Assembly: GCA_024235695.1 (NCBI GenBank)
Contig: JACKLX010000008.1
Location: 62,001 to 126,000, forward strand
From: Accumulibacter sp.
Lineage (GTDB): Bacteria > Pseudomonadota > Gammaproteobacteria > Burkholderiales > Rhodocyclaceae
Reading direction: 5' to 3'
DNA: 64,000 bases
Positions within the stretch are counted from its first letter, which is position 1. The number at the start of each line of letters is the position of its first letter. The notes below the pieces were generated by a model, which was given only the letters and a program-made list of their open reading frames with translations, was not told where the DNA came from and did not search any database. This document shows, one piece after another, positions 56,719-64,000 of the stretch. The position numbers and the translations under genes are program-made.

Positions 56719-57329
56719 GCTATCTGCCGCTGGACTCTTGCCTTGAAAGTCGCGTCTTCGACTGACGAATCGCCGCTCGCCCGTGCTGCTGCGACGGGTC
56801 GGCGAAAGCGGCGGGGAATTGCGCGCGCGCTCTCTGTCCGGCCAAGGATTCCGGCGTCCAAGCCGGAACGAACACGGCAGGTGAGGGCAACGGTGATCAC
56901 GTCCATGATCGGCTGTTTCGGCAGTTGATGACCGTACGGCCTGAATCCGCGGGGTCTGCGTGGCGTCTGCAGATGGTCCTCGTGGTCCTCGAGTAGTGGC
57001 GACATTATGCCCGGGCATCGCTGTCTTGTTTCTTCGGCAGCGACGACAAGGTCCGCGATGCTGGGCACAAGTAAGCGCTCGCTTCGGTGATTGCGGCGAG
57101 GCCGTTCGATTGCGGTCGCGACCGGCGAAGGGCGCATCGACCGCGACCCGGCCGGCGCCGCTTCCCGATCTGCTGGTCTATACTGGTCTGGTCGTGTGTC
57201 GTGGCCCGCGTGGAGCGCGCGGTGCCGCCGCTGCCCGGGAGGAGCTTGCGCGGCCTGCCGTTGATGCAACAGCGCAAAGCCGCGACGCGAAGTGCTGGCC
57301 GCAGGCGACCGACGAAGAGGAGAACGACG
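56719..57329. other. Intergenic region
   Basis: 611 bp between the YggT-like gene and a PEP-CTERM gene. I looked for the sigma-54 and TGTCGG motifs found before the other two exported proteins and did not find a convincing copy; TGGCCCGCGTGGAGCG at 57202-57217 is a weak sigma-54-like match. No gene with a ribosome binding site recognised. Confidence 0.45.
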
Positions 57330-58358
57330 ATGGGGTGCCTTGAAAATGACCTGGCAGCGCCACTGCGGATCGCTCGGACTGTCCGGCGTTGCCTGTTTGG
57401 CCTCGCCTTGCTGGTTTTCGCCGGCGCCGCACAGGCGGCGGCATTGACCGGGATCCAGGACTACCGCTATCTGGTCAGTGGTCTTCCCTCGCCGGAGAGA
57501 GAGTTCCCGGCGCTGGTCCATGAGTTCGAGGGACTGGCGTTTACCGCCGACGGCAGCCTTTGGGCCTCGATCGCTGCCGACCCCCTGGGTACCCGGCGGG
57601 AATTCTGGCGGCTGGACGTCAAGGACAATGTCGTCCATCAGGCGATCGCCGATAGCCGTTTCGAGCCGACCGCGCAGTTTGCCAATCCGGTCGCCCTGGC
57701 CGGCGCGGGAGCGCAGCTGATCGTCGGCGAGAACTTCCACGCCTTCAGATCGCGAGGCTTTCCGCTGAACGACATTCTCTGGGCATTCACCCCGGGGGTC
57801 AGTACGCCGGCTGTGCCCGACTGGACCTTCTCGCTCGCCGTGACCGACTGCGACGAAGTGGAAGGCGCCGCCGCGGCCAGGGGAAAGCTCTATGTGAGCT
57901 GTCAGGGCGACGGCACTATTCTCGAGCTTGACCCGCAAAGCGGCCAGGTCGGCAGGAAATTCGCGCTGAATGCCCAGTTGCTGGGCCTGGAAGCAATCGA
58001 TGACCGCCGCCTGCTGGTCGGCGATTACAGCAATCATCGCTTGCTGGTTTTCGACCTCGGCCTCGAGCAGGTCAGCGAGTCGATCGATCTGGCGAGCCTC
58101 TTTCGCGGGCCGGGCAGCGACTACTTCCGGCTTACCGGCGAGGAGTACCTGGTTCAGGTCGTGCCGTCGGAAGGTTTCAGGAGAACGCCCGATCCCGACG
58201 GCCTCGCCTATCGCGATGGGACGATCTACATGGCATTTGACGGCGACCTGCGAATCTTCGCCATCTCCCTGAACGTCTCCGAGCCCGGAACGGTGGCGCT
58301 GCTCGGGCTGGCATTGCTCGGCCTGGCCTGGCTCGGTCGGCGTCGACCGAGCGGCTAG
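57330..58358 (+). CDS. PEP-CTERM protein with beta-propeller-like body
   Basis: 342 residues. Signal peptide (VRRCLFGLALLVFAGAAQAA). The body shows repeated strands such as GLAFTADGSLWASI, GAAAARGKLYVSCQGDGT and LEAIDDRRLLVGDYSNHRLL, reminiscent of an SMP-30/NHL-type six-bladed propeller. The C-terminal sorting signal is the variant SEPGTVALLGLALLGLAWLG followed by RRRPSG. Exported and probably anchored or released by exosortase. GAGGAG precedes ATG 57330. Ligand unknown. Confidence 0.85.
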   Translation: MGCLENDLAAPLRIARTVRRCLFGLALLVFAGAAQAAALTGIQDYRYLVSGLPSPEREFPALVHEFEGLAFTADGSLWASIAADPLGTRREFWRLDVKDNVVHQAIADSRFEPTAQFANPVALAGAGAQLIVGENFHAFRSRGFPLNDILWAFTPGVSTPAVPDWTFSLAVTDCDEVEGAAAARGKLYVSCQGDGTILELDPQSGQVGRKFALNAQLLGLEAIDDRRLLVGDYSNHRLLVFDLGLEQVSESIDLASLFRGPGSDYFRLTGEEYLVQVVPSEGFRRTPDPDGLAYRDGTIYMAFDGDLRIFAISLNVSEPGTVALLGLALLGLAWLGRRRPSG

Positions 58359-58781
58359 CGGCAGCCCGGCCCGGTTGCGCCGCCACGCCGTCGCGCAGCC
58401 CGGGCCTGCACGAAGCGTCCGGCTGGCCGTGCCGCGACCGCGCGTCGGCCGCGCGGCCCGCGGGGATTTCGCCTGGCCGCCGGAGTCGCCCCTTCGACCG
58501 TTTCTCCGACACGCCGGCATGTCCCCGGCATTCCATGCGATATGCATGGCCCTTGTGCGGCCAGCCAGTTCGCGGCATTGCGCCGCAAGGGTTGGCGATG
58601 CGCCGCGTTTTCATGCCGATAGCCTTGCCGTGGGCAGCGATCTGCGGCATGATTTGCCTCCACGCCGACGACGGCGGCTCACTCGATCAATCTGCCGAAC
58701 AGCCGATGACCTTCCCGCGCCATGGTTCTTCACTACTGCCGAGCGCCGCCTTGCGGCCAGCGGTAGCGAGCTAGGGCGCGC
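58359..58781. other. Intergenic region
   Basis: 423 bp before the DUF1538 operon. A reading frame starting at 58598 (MRRVFMPIALPWAAICGMIC) looks like a weak signal peptide but has no ribosome binding site and a low-complexity end, so I do not call it. No terminator with a T-run and no clear promoter. Confidence 0.4.
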
Positions 58782-60284
58782 ATGGGTTCGTTGCTGCGCC
58801 TGGTCAAGGAACTCCTGCAAGAGGCGGCCCGGGATCTGGCGCCGACACTGATCGTCGTCGCGATTTTCCAGACTTTTTTCATCCAGCGCATGCCGGACAG
58901 TCCCGGCGCGCTGATCGGCGGCTTCGCCGCGGTGCTGATCGGCCTGGCCCTGTTCGTCAAGGGGCTGGATGCGGCGATCTTCCCGGCCGGCGAGACGATG
59001 GCCTTCGATTTTGCCCGCCGGGGATCGTTTCTGTGGCTGATGGCCTTCGCCTTCTGCATCAGCTTCGCATCGGTCGCCGCCGAGCCGGCCTTGATGGCCG
59101 TGGCTTACAAGGCCGAGGCCGTTTCCGGCGGCAGCATGGGTGCCATGACGCTGCGCATGGTTGCCGCCCTGGCGGTCGGGCTGGCGGTGATGGTCGGCGT
59201 CTGGCGCATCGTGCTCGGGCATCCGATTGCCCTCTACCTGATTCCCGGTTATCTGATCGTCGTCTCGCTGACCGCCATGTCGCCGCCGGAACTGGTCGGC
59301 CTGGCGTTCGATTCGGGCGGCGTCGTCGCTTCCACGGTCACCGCGCCGTTACTGACGGCGATGGGCGTTGGCCTGGCGGCGACCATCCGCGGCCGCAACC
59401 CGATGCTCGACGGCTTTGGCCTCATCGCCTTCGGCGCGCTGGCGCCGATGATCGTCATCCAGCTCTACGGCATCCTTTTCTTCGTTGCCGCCGACCATGG
59501 TACGGCGGTGGTGCTGATGCCGACCGACGACGAGCATCAGCTGACGGCCTGGGCAATGCTCGGCAACTTCCTGGGGATGGTCAAGAACCTCTTGCCGATC
59601 ATCGCCGTTGTCTTGTTCTCGAGTTTCGTCATCCTCCGCCGGCCACTTGCCGACCCCAGGGGATTGGCGGTCGGCATGCTCTTCGTGGCGGTCGGCCTGT
59701 ACCTGTTCGACGAGGGTTTGCAGGTCGGGCTATTTCCGCTCGGCGACGAAATGACCAGCGGCCTGATGCAGGACGGCGCGGCGATGTGGGTGCTCTATCT
59801 CTACGGCTTCCTGATCGGTTTCGCCACTACCATGGCCGAACCGGCGCTGATCGCCCTGTCGATCAAGGCCGATGAGGTCAGCCTCGGCCAGCTCAGGGGA
59901 TTCTGGCTGCGGACGCTGGTTTCCATTGGCGTCGGTGTCGGCCTGGTGATCGGCTGCGCACGCATCGTCGACGGAACACCGATCGCCTACTGGCTGATCC
60001 CCGGTTACCTGCTGGTGATCGTCATGACCAGACTGGCGCCACGCTTCATCGTCCCGATCGCTTTCGACTGTGGCGGCGTGACCACTTCGACGGTGACCGT
60101 GCCGCTGGTGACCGCGCTTGGCGTCGGCCTGGCCGAACGGACGGCGGGGAGGGATCCGATGATCGACGGCTTCGGCCTGATCGCCTTCGCCTCGCTGCTG
60201 CCGATGATCATCGTCATGTCCTATGGCATCCTCGCCACCTTGCTCTTGCAGTCAAGGAAACCGGTCAAGGAGAGAACATCATGA
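58782..60284 (+). CDS. DUF1538 family membrane protein (internally duplicated)
   Basis: 500 residues, about 12-14 membrane segments, in two similar halves (about 10-240 and 255-490). Matching landmarks in each half: FPAGETMAF / FPLGDEMTS; EPALMAV / EPALIAL; IPGYLIV / IPGYLLV; FDSGGV..STVT.PL / FDCGGV..STVT.PL; and G.NPMLDGFGLIAF / G.DPMIDGFGLIAF. This is the DUF1538 family, function unknown; the inverted or direct duplication and conserved charged residues in the membrane suggest a transporter. Its stop overlaps the PII-like gene by 4 bp, so the PII-like protein is probably its regulator. Confidence 0.85.
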   Translation: MGSLLRLVKELLQEAARDLAPTLIVVAIFQTFFIQRMPDSPGALIGGFAAVLIGLALFVKGLDAAIFPAGETMAFDFARRGSFLWLMAFAFCISFASVAAEPALMAVAYKAEAVSGGSMGAMTLRMVAALAVGLAVMVGVWRIVLGHPIALYLIPGYLIVVSLTAMSPPELVGLAFDSGGVVASTVTAPLLTAMGVGLAATIRGRNPMLDGFGLIAFGALAPMIVIQLYGILFFVAADHGTAVVLMPTDDEHQLTAWAMLGNFLGMVKNLLPIIAVVLFSSFVILRRPLADPRGLAVGMLFVAVGLYLFDEGLQVGLFPLGDEMTSGLMQDGAAMWVLYLYGFLIGFATTMAEPALIALSIKADEVSLGQLRGFWLRTLVSIGVGVGLVIGCARIVDGTPIAYWLIPGYLLVIVMTRLAPRFIVPIAFDCGGVTTSTVTVPLVTALGVGLAERTAGRDPMIDGFGLIAFASLLPMIIVMSYGILATLLLQSRKPVKERTS

Positions 60285-60628
60285 AATTTTCTGCCGTTGT
60301 GCTGATCGTCCCGGAAGAGGACGAGGATCGCGCCGTCGAGTTGCTCAAGCAGGCCGGCGCCACCGGCATCACCATCCTCAAGGGCAAGGGGCTGCGGCAC
60401 AATGAGCGCAAGACCTTTCTCGGTCTCGGCCTGGAGCGCAAGGAATCACTGCTGCTGTGCGTCACCGAGCAGCAACTGGCGATGCGCATTCTGCGCGCGG
60501 TCAAGTTGCAGATGAAGCTCGATCTGCCGGGAGGAGGTCTGGCGTTTTCGCTGGCGCTGGGCAGCGTCGTCGGCATCGGTGTCGAGCAGATGAAGCTGTT
60601 CCGGCGCGAAGTCGAGGGCGGCATGTGA
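60281..60628 (+). CDS. PII-like nitrogen-regulator-type protein
   Basis: 115 residues. A ferredoxin-like fold of the PII superfamily: FSAVVLIVPEEDEDRAVELL, with GATGITILKGKGL as the strand leading to a T-loop-like stretch (RHNERKTFLGLGLERKES). The tyrosine uridylylated in GlnB is not seen, and the C-terminus (GGGLAFSLALGSVVGIGVE) is unlike canonical GlnB, so it is a divergent PII-like protein. It probably binds a nucleotide and controls the adjacent DUF1538 membrane protein (ATGA overlap). Confidence 0.75.
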   Translation: MKFSAVVLIVPEEDEDRAVELLKQAGATGITILKGKGLRHNERKTFLGLGLERKESLLLCVTEQQLAMRILRAVKLQMKLDLPGGGLAFSLALGSVVGIGVEQMKLFRREVEGGM

Positions 60629-60693
60629 GCCAGGGCGCCGACTGCAGGCCCGGTCGATTACTATGCACGATCATTGAGTGAAGGAGTTCTAGC

Positions 60694-61089
60694 ATGCTGG
60701 TTGCCGGAATCATGAAGAGAAACGTCATCACCATCAGTCCGCTGGCGACCGTCCGAGAGGCTCTGATGATGATGAAGGAGCGCGGCGTCAAGTCGCTGGT
60801 GGTGGAAAAGCGCCATTCCGGCGATGCGCACGGGCTGATCGCCTATCGCGACGTCGCCAGGGCGGTGATCGCCGACGACGGCGACATCGACCTGCTCAAC
60901 GTGTATGACATTGCCCAGAAGCCGGCGCTGCAGGTCTCGCAGCACCTCGAGGTCCGCTATCTGGCGCGGCTGATGATCCAGTACGCGGTGAAGAGCGTGC
61001 TGGTGATCGACAACAACGATCTGCAGGGCTTCGTTTCGGATACCGACGTCGTCGCCAGTCTCATCGATCGGGCAGCGCAGGAAAAATAG
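60694..61089 (+). CDS. Two-CBS-domain protein
   Basis: 131 residues, a tandem CBS pair (Bateman module): MKRNVITISPLATVREALMMM and LEVRYLARLMIQYAVKSVLV, with the G-[ILV]-[IV]-[ST/AY]..D pattern in HGLIAYRDVAR and QGFVSDTDVVAS. CBS modules bind adenosyl compounds and sense energy state. 65 bp after the PII-like gene, on the same strand, with AAGGAGTT upstream. Together with the PII-like protein it suggests dual ligand control of the DUF1538 protein. Confidence 0.88.
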   Translation: MLVAGIMKRNVITISPLATVREALMMMKERGVKSLVVEKRHSGDAHGLIAYRDVARAVIADDGDIDLLNVYDIAQKPALQVSQHLEVRYLARLMIQYAVKSVLVIDNNDLQGFVSDTDVVASLIDRAAQEK

Positions 61090-61101
61090 GGCCGACCGGC
61101 T

Positions 61102-61539
61102 ATGGAAAAGAACGTCCGCCGCTATTCTGCCTTCATCCCGCGCTGGTGCCAGGCCTTCGGCGACCACGCGCCGGATCCCGGCGGCGAGGGTCGGGCAGTC
61201 GAGTGGCTGGTCGGAGCCGATGCCGTCGGTATTGTCGTCCTGCCCGAGATTCGACGCATGTTGACGCACGAGCTGCTCGGTGCCAGGAATCCCGAACTCG
61301 AGTTCGGCGCGCGGTCGGTGCGGCTCAACCAGCGAACCTTCGACCAGATGAACATCCTCGGGCACCCGGGCTATGCCGCCTTGCGCGAATTGCTGTTGGG
61401 CGCTGACCAGTTGCACCTGTTCCTGACCTACCATCTGATCCATCCGCCAGGCACGCGGATCATCACTGTCGCCCGCAAGCCACCGCTGCCGCTGCTGTAC
61501 AAGGAGATGGCACCGCTGCCGGTGATTGTCAGCGAGTGA
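61102..61539 (+). CDS. Protein of unknown function in the DUF1538/PII/CBS operon
   Basis: 145 residues, soluble, no signal peptide. I do not recognise a family. Features: RRYSAFIPRWCQAFGDHAPDP, quoted to its first 20, then IVVLPEIRRMLTHELLG, SVRLNQRTFDQMNILGH and HLFLTYHLIHPPGTRII. There are several His residues and one Cys, so a metal site is possible but unproven. 12 bp after the CBS gene, hence the same operon. It could be a new partner of the PII-like and CBS proteins. Confidence 0.6.
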   Translation: MEKNVRRYSAFIPRWCQAFGDHAPDPGGEGRAVEWLVGADAVGIVVLPEIRRMLTHELLGARNPELEFGARSVRLNQRTFDQMNILGHPGYAALRELLLGADQLHLFLTYHLIHPPGTRIITVARKPPLPLLYKEMAPLPVIVSE

Positions 61540-61682
61540 GCTGCCTGTTGTCTGGCGGCGGCGCTTCTTGCCCGGAGCGTTGATCGGCCGCATCGCCCGC
61601 CGTCCGCCGACGCGGTCGTCGGCCAGCCGAGGCTGCCGATCGCCGGTGCTATAATCGCCGCTCATTTCAGCGCGCCTCTCCG

Positions 61683-62126
61683 ATGCTCATCACCCGTCGT
61701 CTCGAATTCGATGCAGGCCACCGCATTCCCGACCACCAGAGCCAGTGTCGCCATCTGCACGGCCACCGTTACGCGATCGAGATCACCCTGGGCGGCGACA
61801 TCATCCGGCAGGCCGGCGACCCGGCCAACGGCATGGTGATGGACTTCTCCGAGATCAAGGACCTGGCCAGACGGCATCTGGTCGATCTCTGGGATCACGC
61901 CTTCCTGGCCTGGGCAGGCGACCAGCCGGTGGTCGACTTCCTGCGCTCGCTGCCGGGTCACAAGACGGTGCTCTTCGATTGCGTCCCGACTGCCGAAAAC
62001 CTCGCCCAGACGGCGTTTGCGATCCTCGACGGCGTTTACCGCGATAGCTACGGCAACCACCTGCGCCTCGAACGCCTGCGCCTCTACGAAACGCCCAATT
62101 GCTGGGCCGAGGCGATTCGCCCCTAG
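61683..62126 (+). CDS. queD: 6-carboxy-5,6,7,8-tetrahydropterin synthase
   Basis: 147 residues. It converts dihydroneopterin triphosphate to 6-carboxytetrahydropterin in queuosine/7-deazaguanine synthesis. Zinc ligands are H13 in DAGHR and H26, H28 in CRHLHGHRY; catalytic Cys22 lies in the same motif, and the glutamate is in PTAENLAQ. Length and YE-like ending LYETPNCWAE fit QueD. ATG 61683. Monocistronic between the DUF1538 operon and the large repeat protein. Confidence 0.93.
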   Translation: MLITRRLEFDAGHRIPDHQSQCRHLHGHRYAIEITLGGDIIRQAGDPANGMVMDFSEIKDLARRHLVDLWDHAFLAWAGDQPVVDFLRSLPGHKTVLFDCVPTAENLAQTAFAILDGVYRDSYGNHLRLERLRLYETPNCWAEAIRP

Positions 62127-62158
62127 CGCGCGGCACGTCGGCACCGCCGCAGGTCAAC

Positions 62159-62175
62159 TGTCGGTAAATTTTACA
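62159..62175 (+). promoter_or_regulatory. Putative enhancer site, shared motif copy 2
   Basis: TGTCGGTAAATTTTACA, inside the imperfect inverted repeat ACTGT...ACAGT (62157-62177). It agrees with copy 1 (51356-51372) at 15 of 19 positions, and is 88-104 bp upstream of the sigma-54 promoter at 62263. Confidence 0.6.
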
Positions 62176-62262
62176 GTGGCCGCGTGGCAGGGCCGGCGCA
62201 GCTTGTCGCTCGTCCGCTCGACGCATTGATTTATCAGGGATGGCCTGCCTTGCTCGGCGACA

Positions 62263-62278
62263 TGGCTTGATTCTTGCT
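62263..62278 (+). promoter_or_regulatory. Sigma-54 (RpoN) promoter of the repeat protein
   Basis: TGGCTTGATTCTTGCT matches TGGCACG-N4-TTGCW at 10 of 12 defined positions, with GG and GC correctly spaced. Predicted start near 62290, leader about 135 nt. A second, weaker match TGGCAGGGCCGGCGCA lies at 62185-62200. Confidence 0.7.
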
Positions 62279-62425
62279 ATAGCGCTTGTACCGTAGCCGC
62301 GGGTCTCTCCTGAGGCGCTTGTCCGCGTTCTACCGTTTGCTGTCGATAGATGGTCAAACCGGGTTCCGTCGCCGCCGCGCGACGGGTCAGTTGAAACGAT
62401 GTTTCGGTTGGCGGAGCGTAGACAA

Positions 62426-64000
62426 ATGAAAAACAACAACGCGCGGAGCGTTTCGGTGCGGCCGGTCGGCCGACTCCTGGCCTTGCCCATGGCTTTGGCA
62501 ATGATCGGCGTGGCGCCAGGGGCGCAGGCTGCCAACTTCGCGTGCGACTGGATCGCCAACGCCGGCTCGTGGCTTGCCAGCGCCAATTGGAGCACGTGCA
62601 ACAGCGCCTACCCCAACAACGGCGGTGGCAACACCTTCGACGCCACGATCAACACCGGAGGGTACACGGTCGACCTGACCTCTCCGGTCAGCATCGGCAC
62701 GCTGACCATCAGCCAGAACACCCTGAACAATTCGTCGACGCTGACCACCACCGGCGGCGTCGTGATTAGCTCGTACGGCGGCACGCTGCTCGGCGGCACC
62801 TACGTCGGTAGCGGCGGGACGGCGGTTTCATTCGCCTCTGGCGCCTATGGCACGCTGGACAACGTCACCCTGCGCGGCAACCTGGACCTCTCGGCCACCT
62901 CGGCAACCGCGTACTTCGTCAATGGCCTGGCGGTCAGGGACGTCAGCGGCAGCAACCCGGGTGTGATCAACGTCACGGGTAATGGCGCGTGGTTGCAATC
63001 ACAAGGCACGCAGACGCTGAACGGTGCGACGGTGCACCTTGGTGGTGCCGTAGGTGGCAGCTCCATCTATTCGGGCGTCGGAACGCTGACCCTGGGCGCC
63101 AACCTGCAGGTTCTCGCCGATGGTGCCGGCTCGTACGCGTATGTTTATGGTGGCCCGATCGTCAACGAGGGCAGCATGGCCTTCAGCAACGGCTTCGGCA
63201 ACGCCATCTTCCCGAGCGAGTTCACCAACAAGGGCACGATCACCGTCGCCCCGGCAGCGGCGCTGTCCATCACCCCAACGACGCTGACCAACAGCGCGAC
63301 CGGCAGCATCACCGGTGGCGACGGTTCGTCCATCCAGTTTGGTGGGGCGGCAGCGAGCAACGCCGGTACGATCACCATGAACGGCGCCGGTGGCACCACC
63401 GTTCTGCAGATGGGCTACGCCGGCAACCCGGGCGACCAGCCCTACTACCAATGGACCAACACCGGCACGATCAACGTCACCGACACCGAGTTGCGTCTCG
63501 GCGGCTACTTCATGCAGTCCGACATCGGCACGATCAACCGGACCGGCGGCACGGTCAAGCTCAACGGCTTCCTCGAAAACAGCGGCCAGACGCTGGACAT
63601 CAGCGCCAGCTCGCCGCTCGACGGCCTGCGCATGGCCGGTGGCACGATCCACGGCGGCACCGTTCTCGGCAACGCCGCCGCCAACCTGTTCGCCACCGAC
63701 TCCAGTAGCGGCACGCTCGACGGCGTCACGGTGCACGGCAATCTCGACGTCACCGGTTACGGCGCCACGGCGTTCTTCGTCAATGGCCTGAGCGTCAAGG
63801 ACAGCAGCGGCAGCAATCCGGGCGTGATCAACGTCACGGGTCCCGCCGCCTACCTGCAATCGAATGGCACGCAGACGCTCGACAACGCGACGGTGCACCT
63901 CGGCGGCGCCTCGAGTGCCGGCTTCATCTATTCGGGCGCCGGAACGCTGACCCTGGGCGCCAACCTGCAGGTTCTCGCCGACGGTGCCGGCTCGTACGGC
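62426..64000 (+). CDS. Large exported repeat protein (beta-helix/autotransporter-like), N-terminal part
   Basis: 525 codons without a stop to the window end. Signal peptide: basic start (MKNNNARSVSVRPVGRLL) then LPMALAMIGVAPGAQAANFA. The rest is Gly/Thr/Ser/Asn-rich and predicted beta-helical. A unit of 287 residues repeats: GTLDNVTLRGNLDL at about residue 142 returns as GTLDGVTVHGNLDV at about 429, followed in both by SGSNPGVINVTG, TVHLGGA and GTLTLGANLQVLADGAGSY. Typical of large surface adhesins or PEP-CTERM beta-helix proteins; the C-terminal sorting signal, if any, lies outside. Its sigma-54 control links it to the PEP-CTERM gene at 51045. Confidence 0.85.
   Translation, partial: MKNNNARSVSVRPVGRLLALPMALAMIGVAPGAQAANFACDWIANAGSWLASANWSTCNSAYPNNGGGNTFDATINTGGYTVDLTSPVSIGTLTISQNTLNNSSTLTTTGGVVISSYGGTLLGGTYVGSGGTAVSFASGAYGTLDNVTLRGNLDLSATSATAYFVNGLAVRDVSGSNPGVINVTGNGAWLQSQGTQTLNGATVHLGGAVGGSSIYSGVGTLTLGANLQVLADGAGSYAYVYGGPIVNEGSMAFSNGFGNAIFPSEFTNKGTITVAPAAALSITPTTLTNSATGSITGGDGSSIQFGGAAASNAGTITMNGAGGTTVLQMGYAGNPGDQPYYQWTNTGTINVTDTELRLGGYFMQSDIGTINRTGGTVKLNGFLENSGQTLDISASSPLDGLRMAGGTIHGGTVLGNAAANLFATDSSSGTLDGVTVHGNLDVTGYGATAFFVNGLSVKDSSGSNPGVINVTGPAAYLQSNGTQTLDNATVHLGGASSAGFIYSGAGTLTLGANLQVLADGAGSYG
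62849..64000 (+). repeat. 861-bp tandem repeat within the exported protein gene
   Basis: The stretch beginning GGCACGCTGGAC at 62849 recurs at 63710, an offset of exactly 861 bp (287 codons). The segment at 63068-63139 is nearly identical to 63929-64000, while other parts are more diverged. The second unit is cut by the window end. Confidence 0.85.

Noticed and set aside
57202-57217. Sigma-54-like site before the second PEP-CTERM gene
   Set aside because: TGGCCCGCGTGGAGCG lacks the TTGC part and has no upstream TGTCGG motif; likely chance in a GC-rich region.
58598-58774. Short secreted protein before the DUF1538 operon
   Set aside because: No ribosome binding site and a low-complexity tail; no homology recognised.

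Overview
This is a high-GC, gene-dense bacterial chromosome segment. The block leuC-leuD-leuB-asd-fimV-truA-trpF-trpB-trpA-accD-folC-SPOR-cvpA-purF-metZ is a classic betaproteobacterial arrangement. Together with an exosortase-A type exopolysaccharide locus and PEP-CTERM proteins, it suggests a Rhodocyclales-like floc- or biofilm-forming betaproteobacterium, for example an Accumulibacter, Zoogloea or Azonexus relative. The taxonomy is inferred from gene content only. No rRNA, tRNA, CRISPR array, insertion sequence or prophage was recognised.

Layout. 1-5.4 kb (minus): the end of an exosortase-associated exopolysaccharide locus, with an ATP-grasp start, a GNAT/FemAB-like protein, a PLP decarboxylase, an acyl-CoA ligase and a second acetyltransferase-like protein. 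5.7-7.5 kb (minus): an AraC-Ogt DNA repair fusion coupled to an EamA exporter. 7.9-11.5 kb (plus): aroC, a YdcH-like protein, an MFS transporter and an M48 lipoprotein protease. 11.6-29.9 kb (plus): the amino-acid, nucleotide and fatty-acid housekeeping cluster listed above, with an entericidin-like lipoprotein between leuC and leuD and a possible EcfT-like protein between fimV and truA. 30-44 kb: bacteriohemerythrin, two c-type cytochromes around a zinc-finger rhomboid protease, an orphan E1 alpha/beta pair, an aldo/keto reductase, a Kef-type antiporter, an FAD oxidase, an MpaB-family oxygenase and an ABM monooxygenase. 44.5-50 kb: a cysteine synthase-glutaredoxin fusion, a secreted START-like protein, two coupled flavin split-barrel proteins (one fused to GAF and a possible winged helix) and a membrane hydrolase. 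50-58.4 kb: two PEP-CTERM proteins, a BamE-like lipoprotein, a DOMON/NamZ/DinB operon and a small YggT-like protein. 58.8-61.5 kb: a four-gene operon of a duplicated DUF1538 membrane protein, a PII-like protein, a CBS protein and an unknown protein. 61.7-64 kb: queD and the first 525 residues of a large repeat-containing exported protein that runs off the window.

The most informative non-coding observation concerns two exported-protein genes: the PEP-CTERM gene starting at 51045 and the repeat protein starting at 62426. Each is preceded by a near-consensus sigma-54 promoter and, about 80-90 bp further upstream, by a shared motif TGTCGG-N8-ACAGT (15 of 19 positions identical). This looks like an enhancer-binding-protein regulon for surface proteins. 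The second candidate for a new system is the DUF1538/PII-like/CBS/unknown operon.
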